DNA of 6,667 bases, taken from NCBI GenBank assembly GCA_002383285.1, contig DFXU01000057.1, forward strand, positions 1 through 6,667. Reading direction: 5' to 3'. Shown here one piece after another: positions 1 to 6,429 of the stretch. Source of the DNA: Caryophanales bacterium UBA4100. Its GTDB lineage: Bacteria; Bacillota; Bacilli; Paenibacillales; UBA4045. The position numbers and the translations under genes were made by a program. The notes below the pieces were generated by a model. That model did not search any database. It was not told where the DNA came from and saw only the letters and a list, made by a program, of their open reading frames with translations. Every line of letters starts with the position of its first letter. Position 1 is the stretch's first letter.

Positions 1-1829
1 CCCCAAGCTGCGGCATCATCGCGAAATGCTTGACCTTCAATAACGACACAACCACCCAACAGTTCGGGATCGTAACGCTCGGTAAGCTCAGCATTCTCTG
101 CAATCGAGAGCGAATTTATAGGTGCACCATTATCAATCTCTTCTAGCGCATACACGAATGTGCCGCGTTGAATGGCTAATTTACCTGCATTCGCCCGCAC
201 CTGAGGATGAGCATACATCTTCTGTATTGCCATATCCAGAATCAATTCGATCTGATCACCATTCCGCCATGTCCGAGTTATACACGCGTATCCGTCCTGT
301 TTAAGGTCTTCAACGACTTGCTGTTCACCATTCACGGTCAGACTCGCTTTCGAACACCAGCCTGGAATACGAAGCGCTAGTGTGAATGACATGTCCTGCT
401 GTAAGGAAACCTGCAACTTTATAAGACCATTCTTAGGATATTCCGTCTGCTGCATAATCCGGATATTGCTCCCATTAACGCTCACATCAGCTTCACCGCC
501 AATGTAGAGGTGCGTATATACAGTATCATTACTTGCAGTATAAATATACTGACCTAATGAAGCTAATAATCTCGCCACATTAGGCGGACAGCATGCACAT
601 CCGTACCACTTCTGACGGACAGGCTTGACGTGGTGCTTACCCGGATTATGTTCACAAGCTTGTGGCCATACTTCAAGTGGATTCACATAGAAGTAGTGCT
701 TGCCGTCTTGGGACATACCCGCAATAATCGTGTTATAGAGCGCTCTCTCCAACACATCCGCATACTCACCCTTAGCCTCAATCTGCAGCATACTATGAGC
801 GAAGAAGACTAGACCAATAGATGCACAGGTTTCCGCATAGACGGTGTCATTCGGTAGCTCGTAGTTACAGCTGAACGCTTCTCGCTCATGATTTGAGCCA
901 ATGCCACCAGTAATATACATCTGCTTATGCACCGTATTATTCCACAATCGAACGCAAGCTTCATAGAGACTTGCATCTCCTGTATGCTTAGCTATACTCG
1001 CCATTGCTGTGTACATATAAACCGCTCGAACTGAATGACCAACCGCTTCCAGCTGCTCCCGTATCGGAACATGCGCTTGATGATACTTAAGGTCTAGCTT
1101 AAACTTATTACCATTCCAGAATGAAATATGACCTAATTGCTCATATTCCCGTTCCATGAAATTCGGCTGTTGACCACGTTCCTCGAGAAAATATCGACTA
1201 AGCTCCATATACTTTTCTTGTCCAGTTGCACGATATAATTTCACGAGTGCAAGCTCGATTTCTTGATGACCATCATATCCCCGCAGCTGACCCTCCTCAG
1301 GTCCGAAAACCTCACCAATATAGTCTGCGAATCTGCACATCACTTCAAGAATCTTCCGTTTACCCGTTGCTTCATAATAAGCAACCGCCGCTTCGATCAT
1401 ATGACCGGCACAATAAAGCTCATGGCACTCTGTTAGGTTTGTCCAACGTTTATTAGGCTCTTTAATTATAAAATAAGTATGCAGATATCCATCAGCCTGC
1501 TGAGCTTCTGCGATCAGATCAATCACTTCATCTGCAGCACGCTCCAGCTCTGGATCCGGGTGTGTTGACAATGAGTATCCAACCGCTTCCAGCCACTTCG
1601 CTAGATCACTATCTTGGAACACCATCCCTCCGTATTCACCCTGCTCTCTTCCCGCAGCTATTCGAAAATTTCGAATAGCATAGCTGGGTTCAGCATCCGG
1701 CACTAGATCATGTAGGGCATCATATTGATAGGGGATAACGACTTCTCGTACAAGCTGCTCAAACCTCGACCAGAATTGGTCATTCAATCGAACCTTCTTT
1801 AATGGAACTGGCTGCAATGATTGCTTCAT
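1..1829 (-). CDS. GH127 beta-L-arabinofuranosidase (C-terminus cut by window edge)
   Basis: I translated this minus-strand frame by hand from ATG at 1829; it stays open to the left edge (609 codons, no stop), so the C-terminus is missing, probably by some tens of residues given the usual family size. Family hallmarks, in order: LNDQFW near residue 15, NFRIAAG at 54-60, CHELYCAGH at 135-143, YDGHQE at 185-190, TGGIGSNHEREAF at 307-319, YAETCASIG at 331-339 and GCACCPPN at 410-417. By alignment from memory with Bifidobacterium longum HypBA1, E317 is the acid/base; E333, C335, C413 and C414 form the zinc-cysteine centre, C413 being the nucleophile. All are present, so the enzyme should be active. 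The family removes terminal beta-L-arabinofuranose from plant glycans. No signal peptide is visible, so it is probably cytosolic, acting on imported oligosaccharides. AGGAG at 1839-1843, 9 nt upstream, supports the start. The exact linkage specificity is inferred from the family only. Confidence 0.93.
   Translation of the reverse strand, partial: MKQSLQPVPLKKVRLNDQFWSRFEQLVREVVIPYQYDALHDLVPDAEPSYAIRNFRIAAGREQGEYGGMVFQDSDLAKWLEAVGYSLSTHPDPELERAADEVIDLIAEAQQADGYLHTYFIIKEPNKRWTNLTECHELYCAGHMIEAAVAYYEATGKRKILEVMCRFADYIGEVFGPEEGQLRGYDGHQEIELALVKLYRATGQEKYMELSRYFLEERGQQPNFMEREYEQLGHISFWNGNKFKLDLKYHQAHVPIREQLEAVGHSVRAVYMYTAMASIAKHTGDASLYEACVRLWNNTVHKQMYITGGIGSNHEREAFSCNYELPNDTVYAETCASIGLVFFAHSMLQIEAKGEYADVLERALYNTIIAGMSQDGKHYFYVNPLEVWPQACEHNPGKHHVKPVRQKWYGCACCPPNVARLLASLGQYIYTASNDTVYTHLYIGGEADVSVNGSNIRIMQQTEYPKNGLIKLQVSLQQDMSFTLALRIPGWCSKASLTVNGEQQVVEDLKQDGYACITRTWRNGDQIELILDMAIQKMYAHPQVRANAGKLAIQRGTFVYALEEIDNGAPINSLSIAENAELTERYDPELLGGCVVIEGQAFRDDAAAW
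1657..1679. repeat. Perfect 23-bp palindrome inside the GH127 gene
   Basis: GCTATTCGAAA (1657-1667) and TTTCGAATAGC (1669-1679) are perfect inverted arms of 11 bp around a single A at 1668. It lies about 150-170 bp inside the GH127 coding sequence, over the codons for AIRNFRIA. It could be an internal operator, but the family's conserved NFRIAAG motif constrains part of it, so chance is possible. Confidence 0.6.
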
Positions 1830-1853
1830 CCTTGTACACTCCTCTCTCCTCAT

Positions 1854-1882
1854 ATTCTAGTCATCTGCCCAGCCCGTTTCAA
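1854..1882 (-). promoter_or_regulatory. Sigma-A type promoter of the GH127 gene
   Basis: On the minus strand TTGAAA (1877-1882) and TAGAAT (1854-1859) are separated by exactly 17 bp, close to the sigma-A consensus TTGACA-17-TATAAT. Transcription would start near 1847, leaving a leader of only about 18 nt that holds little more than the Shine-Dalgarno site. It is the best promoter in the window by eye; the start point is inferred. Confidence 0.7.
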
Positions 1883-1891
1883 GCGCTTTTT
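1878..1891. promoter_or_regulatory. LacI/CcpA-type operator (cre-like) over the GH127 -35 box
   Basis: The palindromic core AAGCGCTT (1881-1888) is typical of operators for LacI/GalR-family regulators, including CcpA cre sites. Read on the plus strand, TTCAAGCGCTTTTT differs from the Bacillus cre consensus (TGNAANCGNWNNCW) at two defined positions. It overlaps the -35 hexamer (1877-1882), so a bound repressor would block RNA polymerase, as expected for carbon-catabolite or substrate-specific control of a glycosidase gene. The match is imperfect, and CcpA cannot be told from a local LacI-type repressor. Confidence 0.45.
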
Positions 1892-1954
1892 AGTAGCATT
1901 CACATATACTATCGAAATATGGTTTAATTCATCATAACCATTAGGAAGTGGGGA

Positions 1955-2662
1955 ATGAGATTGTCCAAACATGTACTACTCCCTGGTGTTGTCAAACGTA
2001 TGCAATTTGCATTGGAGCATAGAAGAGCGTTCTCTTTGGTAAGAATTGGTGACGGTGAGAATATCGTATTGGCACAACAAACGGTTTGGCCGCTAAAGAA
2101 AGTTTTAAAGCTACCTTGGGCTATCCGATCGAACCGAGGGCATAAGGGGATCGCACTTCCAAACTTAAAGATTCGTAATCAAATCGTACGTTCCATTCGT
2201 AAAGCTACTATTGTAGGCATACTTCCATATGATGATCAAATGATCCAAGCCCCACAGTATCATAAGAGGAAATTGACCGACAAAGTTTTTCGATATTATA
2301 AGCTGCAGCCCAAGCTCACCTGCCATGCGTGTGTGAACCGCATAATGGTTCGTAAACGTTCATTCTTCTCAATGCTGAAGGATAAGCGAGTACTTATTAT
2401 TAACAATCATCCGAATCGGATCAAATCAATTCTTAAGCAGCATCCGTACAAACTCAACGTTACAGCTACCATTGTCTTCACTAACTATAAGCAAATCAAT
2501 CGTACGGTTAGAAAAGTAGAAGCTCTTAAGCACAGCTTTGATATTGCACTAATTTCATGCGGTGTTAGTGCTGTTATCCTTGCTCCTAGGATCGCACAAT
2601 TAACGGGTAAGGTAGCTATCGATTTCGGCAAGGCTCCCAAGTTCATAAAGAGAGGACATTAA
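1955..2662 (+). CDS. GT-D fold glycosyltransferase (DUF1792-like), small and highly basic
   Basis: This 235-residue protein has the layout of GT-D fold transferases related to DUF1792. FSLVRIGDGE lies at residues 26-35, whose D33-G-E35 matches the acidic DXE-type metal/nucleotide motif; a second strand-turn unit KRVLIINNHP at 144-153 follows; and the C-terminal signature DIALISCGVSAVILAP (196-211) leads into GKVAIDFGKA (218-227). Such enzymes transfer a sugar from a nucleotide donor to a glycan or glycoprotein; the founding member adds glucose to the Fap1 adhesin glycan in oral streptococci. Donor and acceptor here are unknown. No signal peptide or membrane segment is visible, but by my count Lys+Arg is 47 against 10 Asp+Glu, which would favour binding to membranes or an anionic acceptor. 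AGGAAG (1943-1948), 6 nt before the ATG, supports the start. It runs divergently from GH127 and converges on the dehydrogenase gene, so it is transcribed alone. Confidence 0.78.
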   Translation: MRLSKHVLLPGVVKRMQFALEHRRAFSLVRIGDGENIVLAQQTVWPLKKVLKLPWAIRSNRGHKGIALPNLKIRNQIVRSIRKATIVGILPYDDQMIQAPQYHKRKLTDKVFRYYKLQPKLTCHACVNRIMVRKRSFFSMLKDKRVLIINNHPNRIKSILKQHPYKLNVTATIVFTNYKQINRTVRKVEALKHSFDIALISCGVSAVILAPRIAQLTGKVAIDFGKAPKFIKRGH

Positions 2663-2675
2663 ATTCAATGTCCTC
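2652..2675. terminator. Inverted repeat at the convergent stop codons, possible bidirectional terminator
   Basis: GAGGACATT (2652-2660) and AATGTCCTC (2667-2675) are perfect 9-bp complementary arms around a 6-nt loop. The TAA of the GT-D gene (2660-2662) lies in the left arm and loop, and the TGA of the dehydrogenase gene (2665-2667) in the loop and right arm. Lying exactly between two convergent genes suggests it ends transcription or protects 3' ends in both directions. Against a classical intrinsic terminator, no U-run follows on the plus side and only a short CTCTTTA on the minus side, and the stem is not GC-rich. Confidence 0.4.
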
Positions 2676-3966
2676 CACCTAGCTTAATTATTTTAGCATC
2701 AGACTTCATACCCTTCGTAGCATTCCGAATATCGAATACAAGAGGGGCATATTTCAGAATGCTCGCTAATGGTGCCTGTGTGTGATCCGTTAGAATAACC
2801 ACACAATCCATGCTGCTAAGCATATTTTCTGTAATCTCCACACTACTCATTATTGTATGATCCAAGCTTAATAATGGAACATATGGATCGTGATAAGTTA
2901 CCCTAGCGCCTTCCTCAATTAAAGATTGAATTAGAGCAATAGCGGGTGATTCCCGAGCATCGGGTGTGTCTTTCTTGTAAGCAACACCGTATAAGAGTAT
3001 ATTCATCTCTGATAGTGATCCAGATGAACGGAATTGCGATTGAATGAGCTCTAGAATGTATGCTGGCATCGTTATATTCACTTGATGAGATAAGTTAATA
3101 AATTGACTCTCGATTCCGTATGCCCTTGCCTTCCATTGCAGATACAGAGGATCAACAGGTATGCAGTGTCCACCTACTCCAGGACCGGGATAGAATGCTG
3201 TGAAGCCATAAGGCTTCGTACTTGCTGCATCAATGATCTCCCATACATCTAAGGACATCCGATCACACATTTGGGCAAACTCATTGATAAAGGAAATATT
3301 AATCAATCGAAAGGTGTTCTCAAGTAACTTTGTAGTTTCAGCAGCTTGTGTAGTTGAAACTGGAACGATCCGATCGAATATCTGACGATATAGATGGGAT
3401 ACCTTTGCCAAACAATGCTCGGTAACACCACTAACTACCTTAGGGATTTCCCTGATGGATAGCTTATTGCCTGGATCTATTCGTTCTGGTGAGTAGGCTA
3501 TGAAGATATGCTTGCCGACCTTCAACCCGCTGCGTTCAATCAATGGCTTTACAACTTCAACAGTTGTCCCGGGATACGTAGAGCTTTCAAGAATTACAAG
3601 TTGACCCTTCCTTAATAGTGGGAATAATCGATTGCATGTATCCATGAGATAGCTTAAATCAGGTGTATGCCGAGGGGTCAGTGGAGTTGGCACACAGATA
3701 ATAATGCTATCAGCTTCTCTTAAATCACTATAATTATTTGAAACTATCAATGCTCCCGAATCGATCGCAATCTGAATTTCTTCATCATCAATATCCTGTA
3801 TATAGCTTTTTCCATTATTAAGCTTCATCGTTTTCGATTCATCTAGATCAATACCAATTACTCGGAACCCTTTACGTATAATGGTGAAGGCTAACGGCAG
3901 ACCGACAAATCCAAGCCCAATAATACCTACCTTTCCATTAACATCACTCTCATTTTCTATCTTCAT
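2665..3966 (-). CDS. UDP-N-acetylglucosamine 6-dehydrogenase (WbpA-like nucleotide sugar dehydrogenase)
   Basis: The 433-residue protein is a full-length member of the UDP-glucose/GDP-mannose dehydrogenase family, which oxidises C6 of a UDP-sugar to a uronic acid with two NAD+. Visible elements: N-terminal Rossmann motif GLGFVG (17-22), ESSTYPGTT (127-135), YSPERIDPGN (158-167), KLLENTFRLINISFINE (213-229) with the conserved Lys and Asn, the catalytic cysteine C268 in GPGVGGHCIPVDP (261-273), and the C-terminal domain with YGVAYKKDTPDARESP (326-341). SPERxDPGN is typical of the WbpA/WecC N-acetylhexosamine branch and differs from TuaD-type UDP-glucose dehydrogenases, so UDP-GlcNAc (or less likely UDP-ManNAc) is the inferred substrate. 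The product would feed a surface polysaccharide containing N-acetylhexosaminuronic acid. AAAGGAG lies 5 nt upstream of the ATG. It converges on the GT-D gene (2 bp between stops) and diverges from the GT2 gene. Confidence 0.9.
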   Translation of the reverse strand: MKIENESDVNGKVGIIGLGFVGLPLAFTIIRKGFRVIGIDLDESKTMKLNNGKSYIQDIDDEEIQIAIDSGALIVSNNYSDLREADSIIICVPTPLTPRHTPDLSYLMDTCNRLFPLLRKGQLVILESSTYPGTTVEVVKPLIERSGLKVGKHIFIAYSPERIDPGNKLSIREIPKVVSGVTEHCLAKVSHLYRQIFDRIVPVSTTQAAETTKLLENTFRLINISFINEFAQMCDRMSLDVWEIIDAASTKPYGFTAFYPGPGVGGHCIPVDPLYLQWKARAYGIESQFINLSHQVNITMPAYILELIQSQFRSSGSLSEMNILLYGVAYKKDTPDARESPAIALIQSLIEEGARVTYHDPYVPLLSLDHTIMSSVEITENMLSSMDCVVILTDHTQAPLASILKYAPLVFDIRNATKGMKSDAKIIKLGGGH

Positions 3967-4156
3967 ATGGTCTCCTTTCTAATTCAATGTCATTCCTCCT
4001 TTATAAAATATGAAAATATGACAATTCTGCACCCGTCCTAATGCCGAGGACCGTCTGTCTATTTTTTCCCCTCAGATACAAGGCCCGCAAAGCAGTTACA
4101 CAATTACGGAGCCTAAACAGCAATAGCACAATCATCAATTGAAAGGAATGAAGCTC
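3967..4156. other. Divergent intergenic region between the dehydrogenase and GT2 genes
   Basis: About 190 bp must hold the promoters of both flanking genes. The left part (3991-4020) is AT-rich and suits the dehydrogenase promoter: on the minus strand TTGTCA and TATAAA occur, but only 13 bp apart, so they do not form a normal pair. The middle has a 5-bp inverted repeat (GTCCT 4035-4039, AGGAC 4047-4051) and a T6 run at 4062-4067. No convincing -35/-10 pair for the GT2 gene was found by eye, and no conserved coding sequence or RNA was recognised. Confidence 0.4.
3979..4002 (-). promoter_or_regulatory. Second, stronger Shine-Dalgarno with an in-frame aborted start upstream of the dehydrogenase
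   Basis: On the minus strand a perfect AAAGGAGG (3995-4002) is followed by ATG ACA TTG AAT TAG (3993-3979). The TTG (3985-3987) sits 7 nt from the SD, an ideal distance; the ATG is only 1 nt away and probably unused. Both are in frame with the dehydrogenase but end at TAG (3979-3981), which abuts the gene's own SD (3972-3978). It could be a tiny leader ORF that couples translation, or an older start site lost to a nonsense change. The pattern is visible; function is inference. Confidence 0.4.
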
Positions 4157-4159
4157 ATG
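4141..4159 (+). promoter_or_regulatory. Ribosome binding site that sets the GT2 start
   Basis: GAAAGGA (4141-4147) lies 9 nt before ATG at 4157 but directly abuts the alternative ATG at 4148 and overlaps the alternative TTG at 4139. Only 4157 has workable SD spacing, so it is taken as the start, giving a protein beginning MQKKIKKGVTIIT. Confidence 0.65.
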
Positions 4160-4879
4160 CAGAAAAAGATTAAAAAGGGTGTTACTATCATTACTTCTAC
4201 CATTCGTCCAGCCTATATGAACAATGTTTTCTTGAATTACTCTAGGCAGAATTGGAGAGCTAAGGAGCTCATCATAGTATTGAATAAGGACAACATTGAC
4301 ATTACAGCATACAAACAGAAAGCAAGTTATTATCCCAATGTGCGTGTTTTTGAGCTTTCTGAACGTCATTCACTCGGTGAATGCCTGAATTATGCTGTAA
4401 GCAGGGCAAGATATAACTACATCTCCAAATTCGATGATGATGATTACTACGCACCAAACTATATACCTGAAGCGATGCAGCTATTTAATCGGAGGAAAAC
4501 AGCTGATATTGTCGGCAAACAAGCCTTTTATGTATATTTCCCTCATCGAAATACTTTATTGCTGCGCAGAAAGTCAGCTCGTCCATACAATCAATGTCGC
4601 CATATTGCAGGGGCAACAATTATATTCCATAGAAGAGTGTTCCGGACTGTTCAATTTATTAAAGTTGCGAGGGGGACAGATGCACGCTTCCTATCTACAT
4701 GTTTGAAGCGAGGATTTAGAATGTATAGCTCTTCCAAATATAATTTCGCAGCAATCCGTAGACATAATGTGCATTCGCACACCTGGAGAATTTCCGAGAG
4801 AGCGCTACTAACGGAGAAGGACAAACAAATTATTCGCACACCTGATTACAGAAGGTATGTGAATAGATCATTATCCTAG
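4157..4879 (+). CDS. Family 2 (GT-A fold) glycosyltransferase, small and basic
   Basis: From ATG 4157 the protein has 240 residues. It opens with the GT2 nucleotide-binding strand KKGVTIITSTIRPAYMNNVF (6-25), then KELIIVLN (36-43) and the metal-binding acidic cluster KFDDDDYYAP (91-100), equivalent to the DXD motif. IAGATIIFHRRVF (150-162) and ARGTDARFLSTCLKRGF (171-187) match the acceptor half of GT2 enzymes, where TD (174-175) may supply the catalytic base; RRHNVHSHTWRI (201-212) is the late His-rich loop. It should transfer one sugar from a nucleotide donor with inversion; donor and acceptor are unknown. There are no membrane helices, so it is not a processive synthase. By my count Lys+Arg is 46 against 17 acidic residues, like the nearby GT-D protein, hinting at a shared anionic partner or membrane contact. 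It is divergent from the dehydrogenase gene and followed by pyk on the same strand after 118 bp containing promoter elements. Confidence 0.85.
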   Translation: MQKKIKKGVTIITSTIRPAYMNNVFLNYSRQNWRAKELIIVLNKDNIDITAYKQKASYYPNVRVFELSERHSLGECLNYAVSRARYNYISKFDDDDYYAPNYIPEAMQLFNRRKTADIVGKQAFYVYFPHRNTLLLRRKSARPYNQCRHIAGATIIFHRRVFRTVQFIKVARGTDARFLSTCLKRGFRMYSSSKYNFAAIRRHNVHSHTWRISERALLTEKDKQIIRTPDYRRYVNRSLS

Positions 4880-4902
4880 TGACAGCTCAAATATAACAAA
4901 AG

Positions 4903-4952
4903 TTCATACTATAATTTTATAGAGTACAATATTTCATAGTACAATACTTTAT
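4903..4952 (+). promoter_or_regulatory. Promoter region of pyk with stacked -10 boxes
   Basis: This AT-rich stretch ahead of pyk carries a perfect TATAAT (4910-4915) without a good -35, and two TACAAT hexamers (4925-4930 and 4940-4945). The first TACAAT has TTCATA (4903-4908) 16 bp upstream, the best pair here. CTATAA (4909-4914) and TTATAG (4917-4922) form a 6-bp inverted repeat over the first box. Several start points, or a regulator site, are possible. Which box is used cannot be decided from sequence alone. Confidence 0.5.
4923..4952 (+). repeat. Tandem 15-bp direct repeat in the pyk promoter region
   Basis: AGTACAATATTTCAT (4923-4937) is followed without a gap by AGTACAATACTTTAT (4938-4952); 13 of 15 positions agree. 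Each unit contains one TACAAT hexamer. The upstream TTTTATAG and downstream TTTATAAA look like decayed partial units. It may be a duplicated -10 region or a pair of regulator half-sites. Confidence 0.6.
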
Positions 4953-4981
4953 AAATGGGTAAACTAAGAGAATAATAATAT

Positions 4982-5000
4982 GGAGGTGCACCGTACCATG
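4982..5000 (+). promoter_or_regulatory. Ribosome binding site that sets the pyk start
   Basis: GGAGGT (4982-4987) stands 10 nt before ATG at 4998. The earlier in-frame ATG at 4980 overlaps this SD and has only a weak AAGAG upstream. Starting at 4998 gives MRKSKILCTMGPSS, which matches where pyruvate kinases normally begin, so 4998 is preferred. Confidence 0.8.
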
Positions 5001-6410
5001 CGCAAATCTAAAATTCTCTGTACGATGGGGCCATCAAGTAATTCAGTTCTTATAATTAAAGAAATGATACGAGCCGGAATGAATATTGCAAGATTGAATA
5101 TGGCACATGGGGAACTAGATGAGCATCGCAACCTCATTAGTTATATTCGGCAAGCTAGTAATGAATGTAATGCTATCGTCCCCATTCTATTAGATATTAA
5201 AGGACCAGAAGTAAGGATTGGTAAGCTTAAGGAAAAGACTTGTGAGCTGGTCAAAGATGAGCAAATCACGGTTACAACCGAACAGATCCTTGGTGATTCC
5301 CAACGTATATCTGTAAGTTATATAGACTTACCCAAAGTCATTCTACCAGGTTCAAGAATACTAATCGATGATGGTCTTATCGAACTAAGTGTAACTTCCG
5401 TTGAAGATACAGAAATATTCTGTACCATCAAAAGTGGAGGCATTCTGAAACCAAGAAAAGGGGTAAACCTTCCCGGTATAAAAACGACATTACCAGGGGT
5501 AACCGATAAAGATGTGCGTCACATTCAGTTCGGTATAGACAATCAAATTGATATCATAGCAGTTTCATTCGTAAGAAAGGCTGAAGACATTATTGAAGTC
5601 AGAAGGATATTAGAGGAGAGTCATGCAGAGCATATCCAGATTATCTCCAAAATTGAGAATGAAGAAGGTGTAACTAATTTAGAGGAAATCCTCCAGGTTT
5701 CGGATGGAATTATGGTTGCTCGTGGAGATTTAGGTGTTGAAATTCCTGTCGAGGATGTTCCCATCGTTCAAATCGACATGATTACCAAATGTAATCTTGC
5801 TGGAAAGCCTGTCATTGTGGCTACTCATATGCTTGAATCCATGCAAATTAATCCTCGTCCGACACGTGCAGAGGTTAGCGATGTCGCGAATGCTGTTCTG
5901 CAAGGTGCAGACGTATTGATGCTCTCAGGTGAAACAGCCGCTGGCAAATATCCCGTGCAATCCATAGCCACAATGGCTAAGGTTGCTCAGAAAGCTGAAC
6001 AATCATTTGACTATCATGGGCACTTTGCCAAGATAAGCGCACTCCAAACAACGAATATTACAGAAGTTATTAGTCAAGCAGCAGTTGGCTCATCCATAGA
6101 TCTTGACGCTAATGTGATTATTACTCCAACTGAAAGTGGATTCACAGCTCGTATGGTTTCTAAGTATCGTCCGAAGTCGATGATTGTCGCAATCACACAG
6201 TATGATCACATATTAATGAAATTGTGTTTGCTAAGAGGGGTAATTCCTATTAAAGGAAACCAAGTTACAACAACAGACGAAATGTTCGAATCTACAATTA
6301 ACTCTGGAGTTACAGCAGGATTAATTCATAAAGGCGACTATGTTGTAATCTCGGCTGGGGTCCCTATAGGTAAAGGAGGTACCAATCTTATTAAAGTACA
6401 CCAAGTATAA
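4998..6410 (+). CDS. pyk: Pyruvate kinase, short form without the C-terminal PEP-utiliser domain
   Basis: Pyruvate kinase makes pyruvate and ATP from phosphoenolpyruvate and ADP in the cytosol, the last step of glycolysis. From 4998 it has 470 residues: barrel start KSKILCTMGPSS (3-14), LLDIKGPEVRIG (64-75), B domain about 76-160, then KGVNLPG, ISKIENEEG (216-224) with the catalytic Lys K218, GDLGVE (243-248) with metal ligands E220 and D244, ATHMLESM with T276, NPRPTRAEVSDVANAV (285-300), LSGETAAGKYP, and a C-terminal allosteric domain ending GTNLIKVHQV. Typical Bacillus enzymes are about 585 residues with an extra PEP-utiliser domain; this one ends at the E. coli PykF length. Oddities: the near-invariant NFSHG is NMAHG (34-38), replacing the serine that binds K+ (S36 in E. 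coli numbering), and ATQML is ATHML. Catalytic residues otherwise look intact. It is probably a second, specialised copy; the neighbours are not glycolytic genes. Confidence 0.93.
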   Translation: MRKSKILCTMGPSSNSVLIIKEMIRAGMNIARLNMAHGELDEHRNLISYIRQASNECNAIVPILLDIKGPEVRIGKLKEKTCELVKDEQITVTTEQILGDSQRISVSYIDLPKVILPGSRILIDDGLIELSVTSVEDTEIFCTIKSGGILKPRKGVNLPGIKTTLPGVTDKDVRHIQFGIDNQIDIIAVSFVRKAEDIIEVRRILEESHAEHIQIISKIENEEGVTNLEEILQVSDGIMVARGDLGVEIPVEDVPIVQIDMITKCNLAGKPVIVATHMLESMQINPRPTRAEVSDVANAVLQGADVLMLSGETAAGKYPVQSIATMAKVAQKAEQSFDYHGHFAKISALQTTNITEVISQAAVGSSIDLDANVIITPTESGFTARMVSKYRPKSMIVAITQYDHILMKLCLLRGVIPIKGNQVTTTDEMFESTINSGVTAGLIHKGDYVVISAGVPIGKGGTNLIKVHQV

Positions 6411-6429
6411 GCACCTCGTATCCACAATC

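Noticed and set aside
122..1456. Three plus-strand open frames of 60-76 codons (122-304, 630-812, 1226-1456)
   Set aside because: They lie antisense to the well-supported GH127 gene, have no family features or SD sites worth noting, and look like random shadows.
1905..1910. TATACT as the -10 box of the GT-D gene promoter
   Set aside because: The matching -35 position (1882-1887) reads AGCGCT, which bears no resemblance to TTGACA, so I do not list it as a promoter.
2662..3991. 11-bp direct repeat AATTCAATGTC at 2662-2672 and 3981-3991 flanking the dehydrogenase gene, possibly an insertion footprint
   Set aside because: Several 11-bp repeats are expected by chance in a window this long, and there is no other mobile-element signature.
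4035..4067. Possible intrinsic terminator: GTCCT/AGGAC stem followed by T6
   Set aside because: The stem is only 5 bp and the T-run begins 10 nt beyond it; no upstream plus-strand gene needs a terminator here.
4139..4156. TTG at 4139 or ATG at 4148 as the GT2 start
   Set aside because: The SD GAAAGGA overlaps or abuts these codons; only ATG 4157 has proper spacing.
4001..4369. Minus-strand open frame of 122 codons
   Set aside because: It overlaps the start of the GT2 gene on the opposite strand and has no recognisable features; the GT2 frame has clear family motifs.
4434..4839. Two open frames overlapping the GT2 gene (4434-4706 plus, 4651-4839 minus)
   Set aside because: Both are out-of-frame shadows of the GT2 coding sequence.
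4980..4997. Earlier ATG for pyruvate kinase at 4980
   Set aside because: It overlaps the strong GGAGGT SD that serves ATG 4998 and would add residues not usual for the family.
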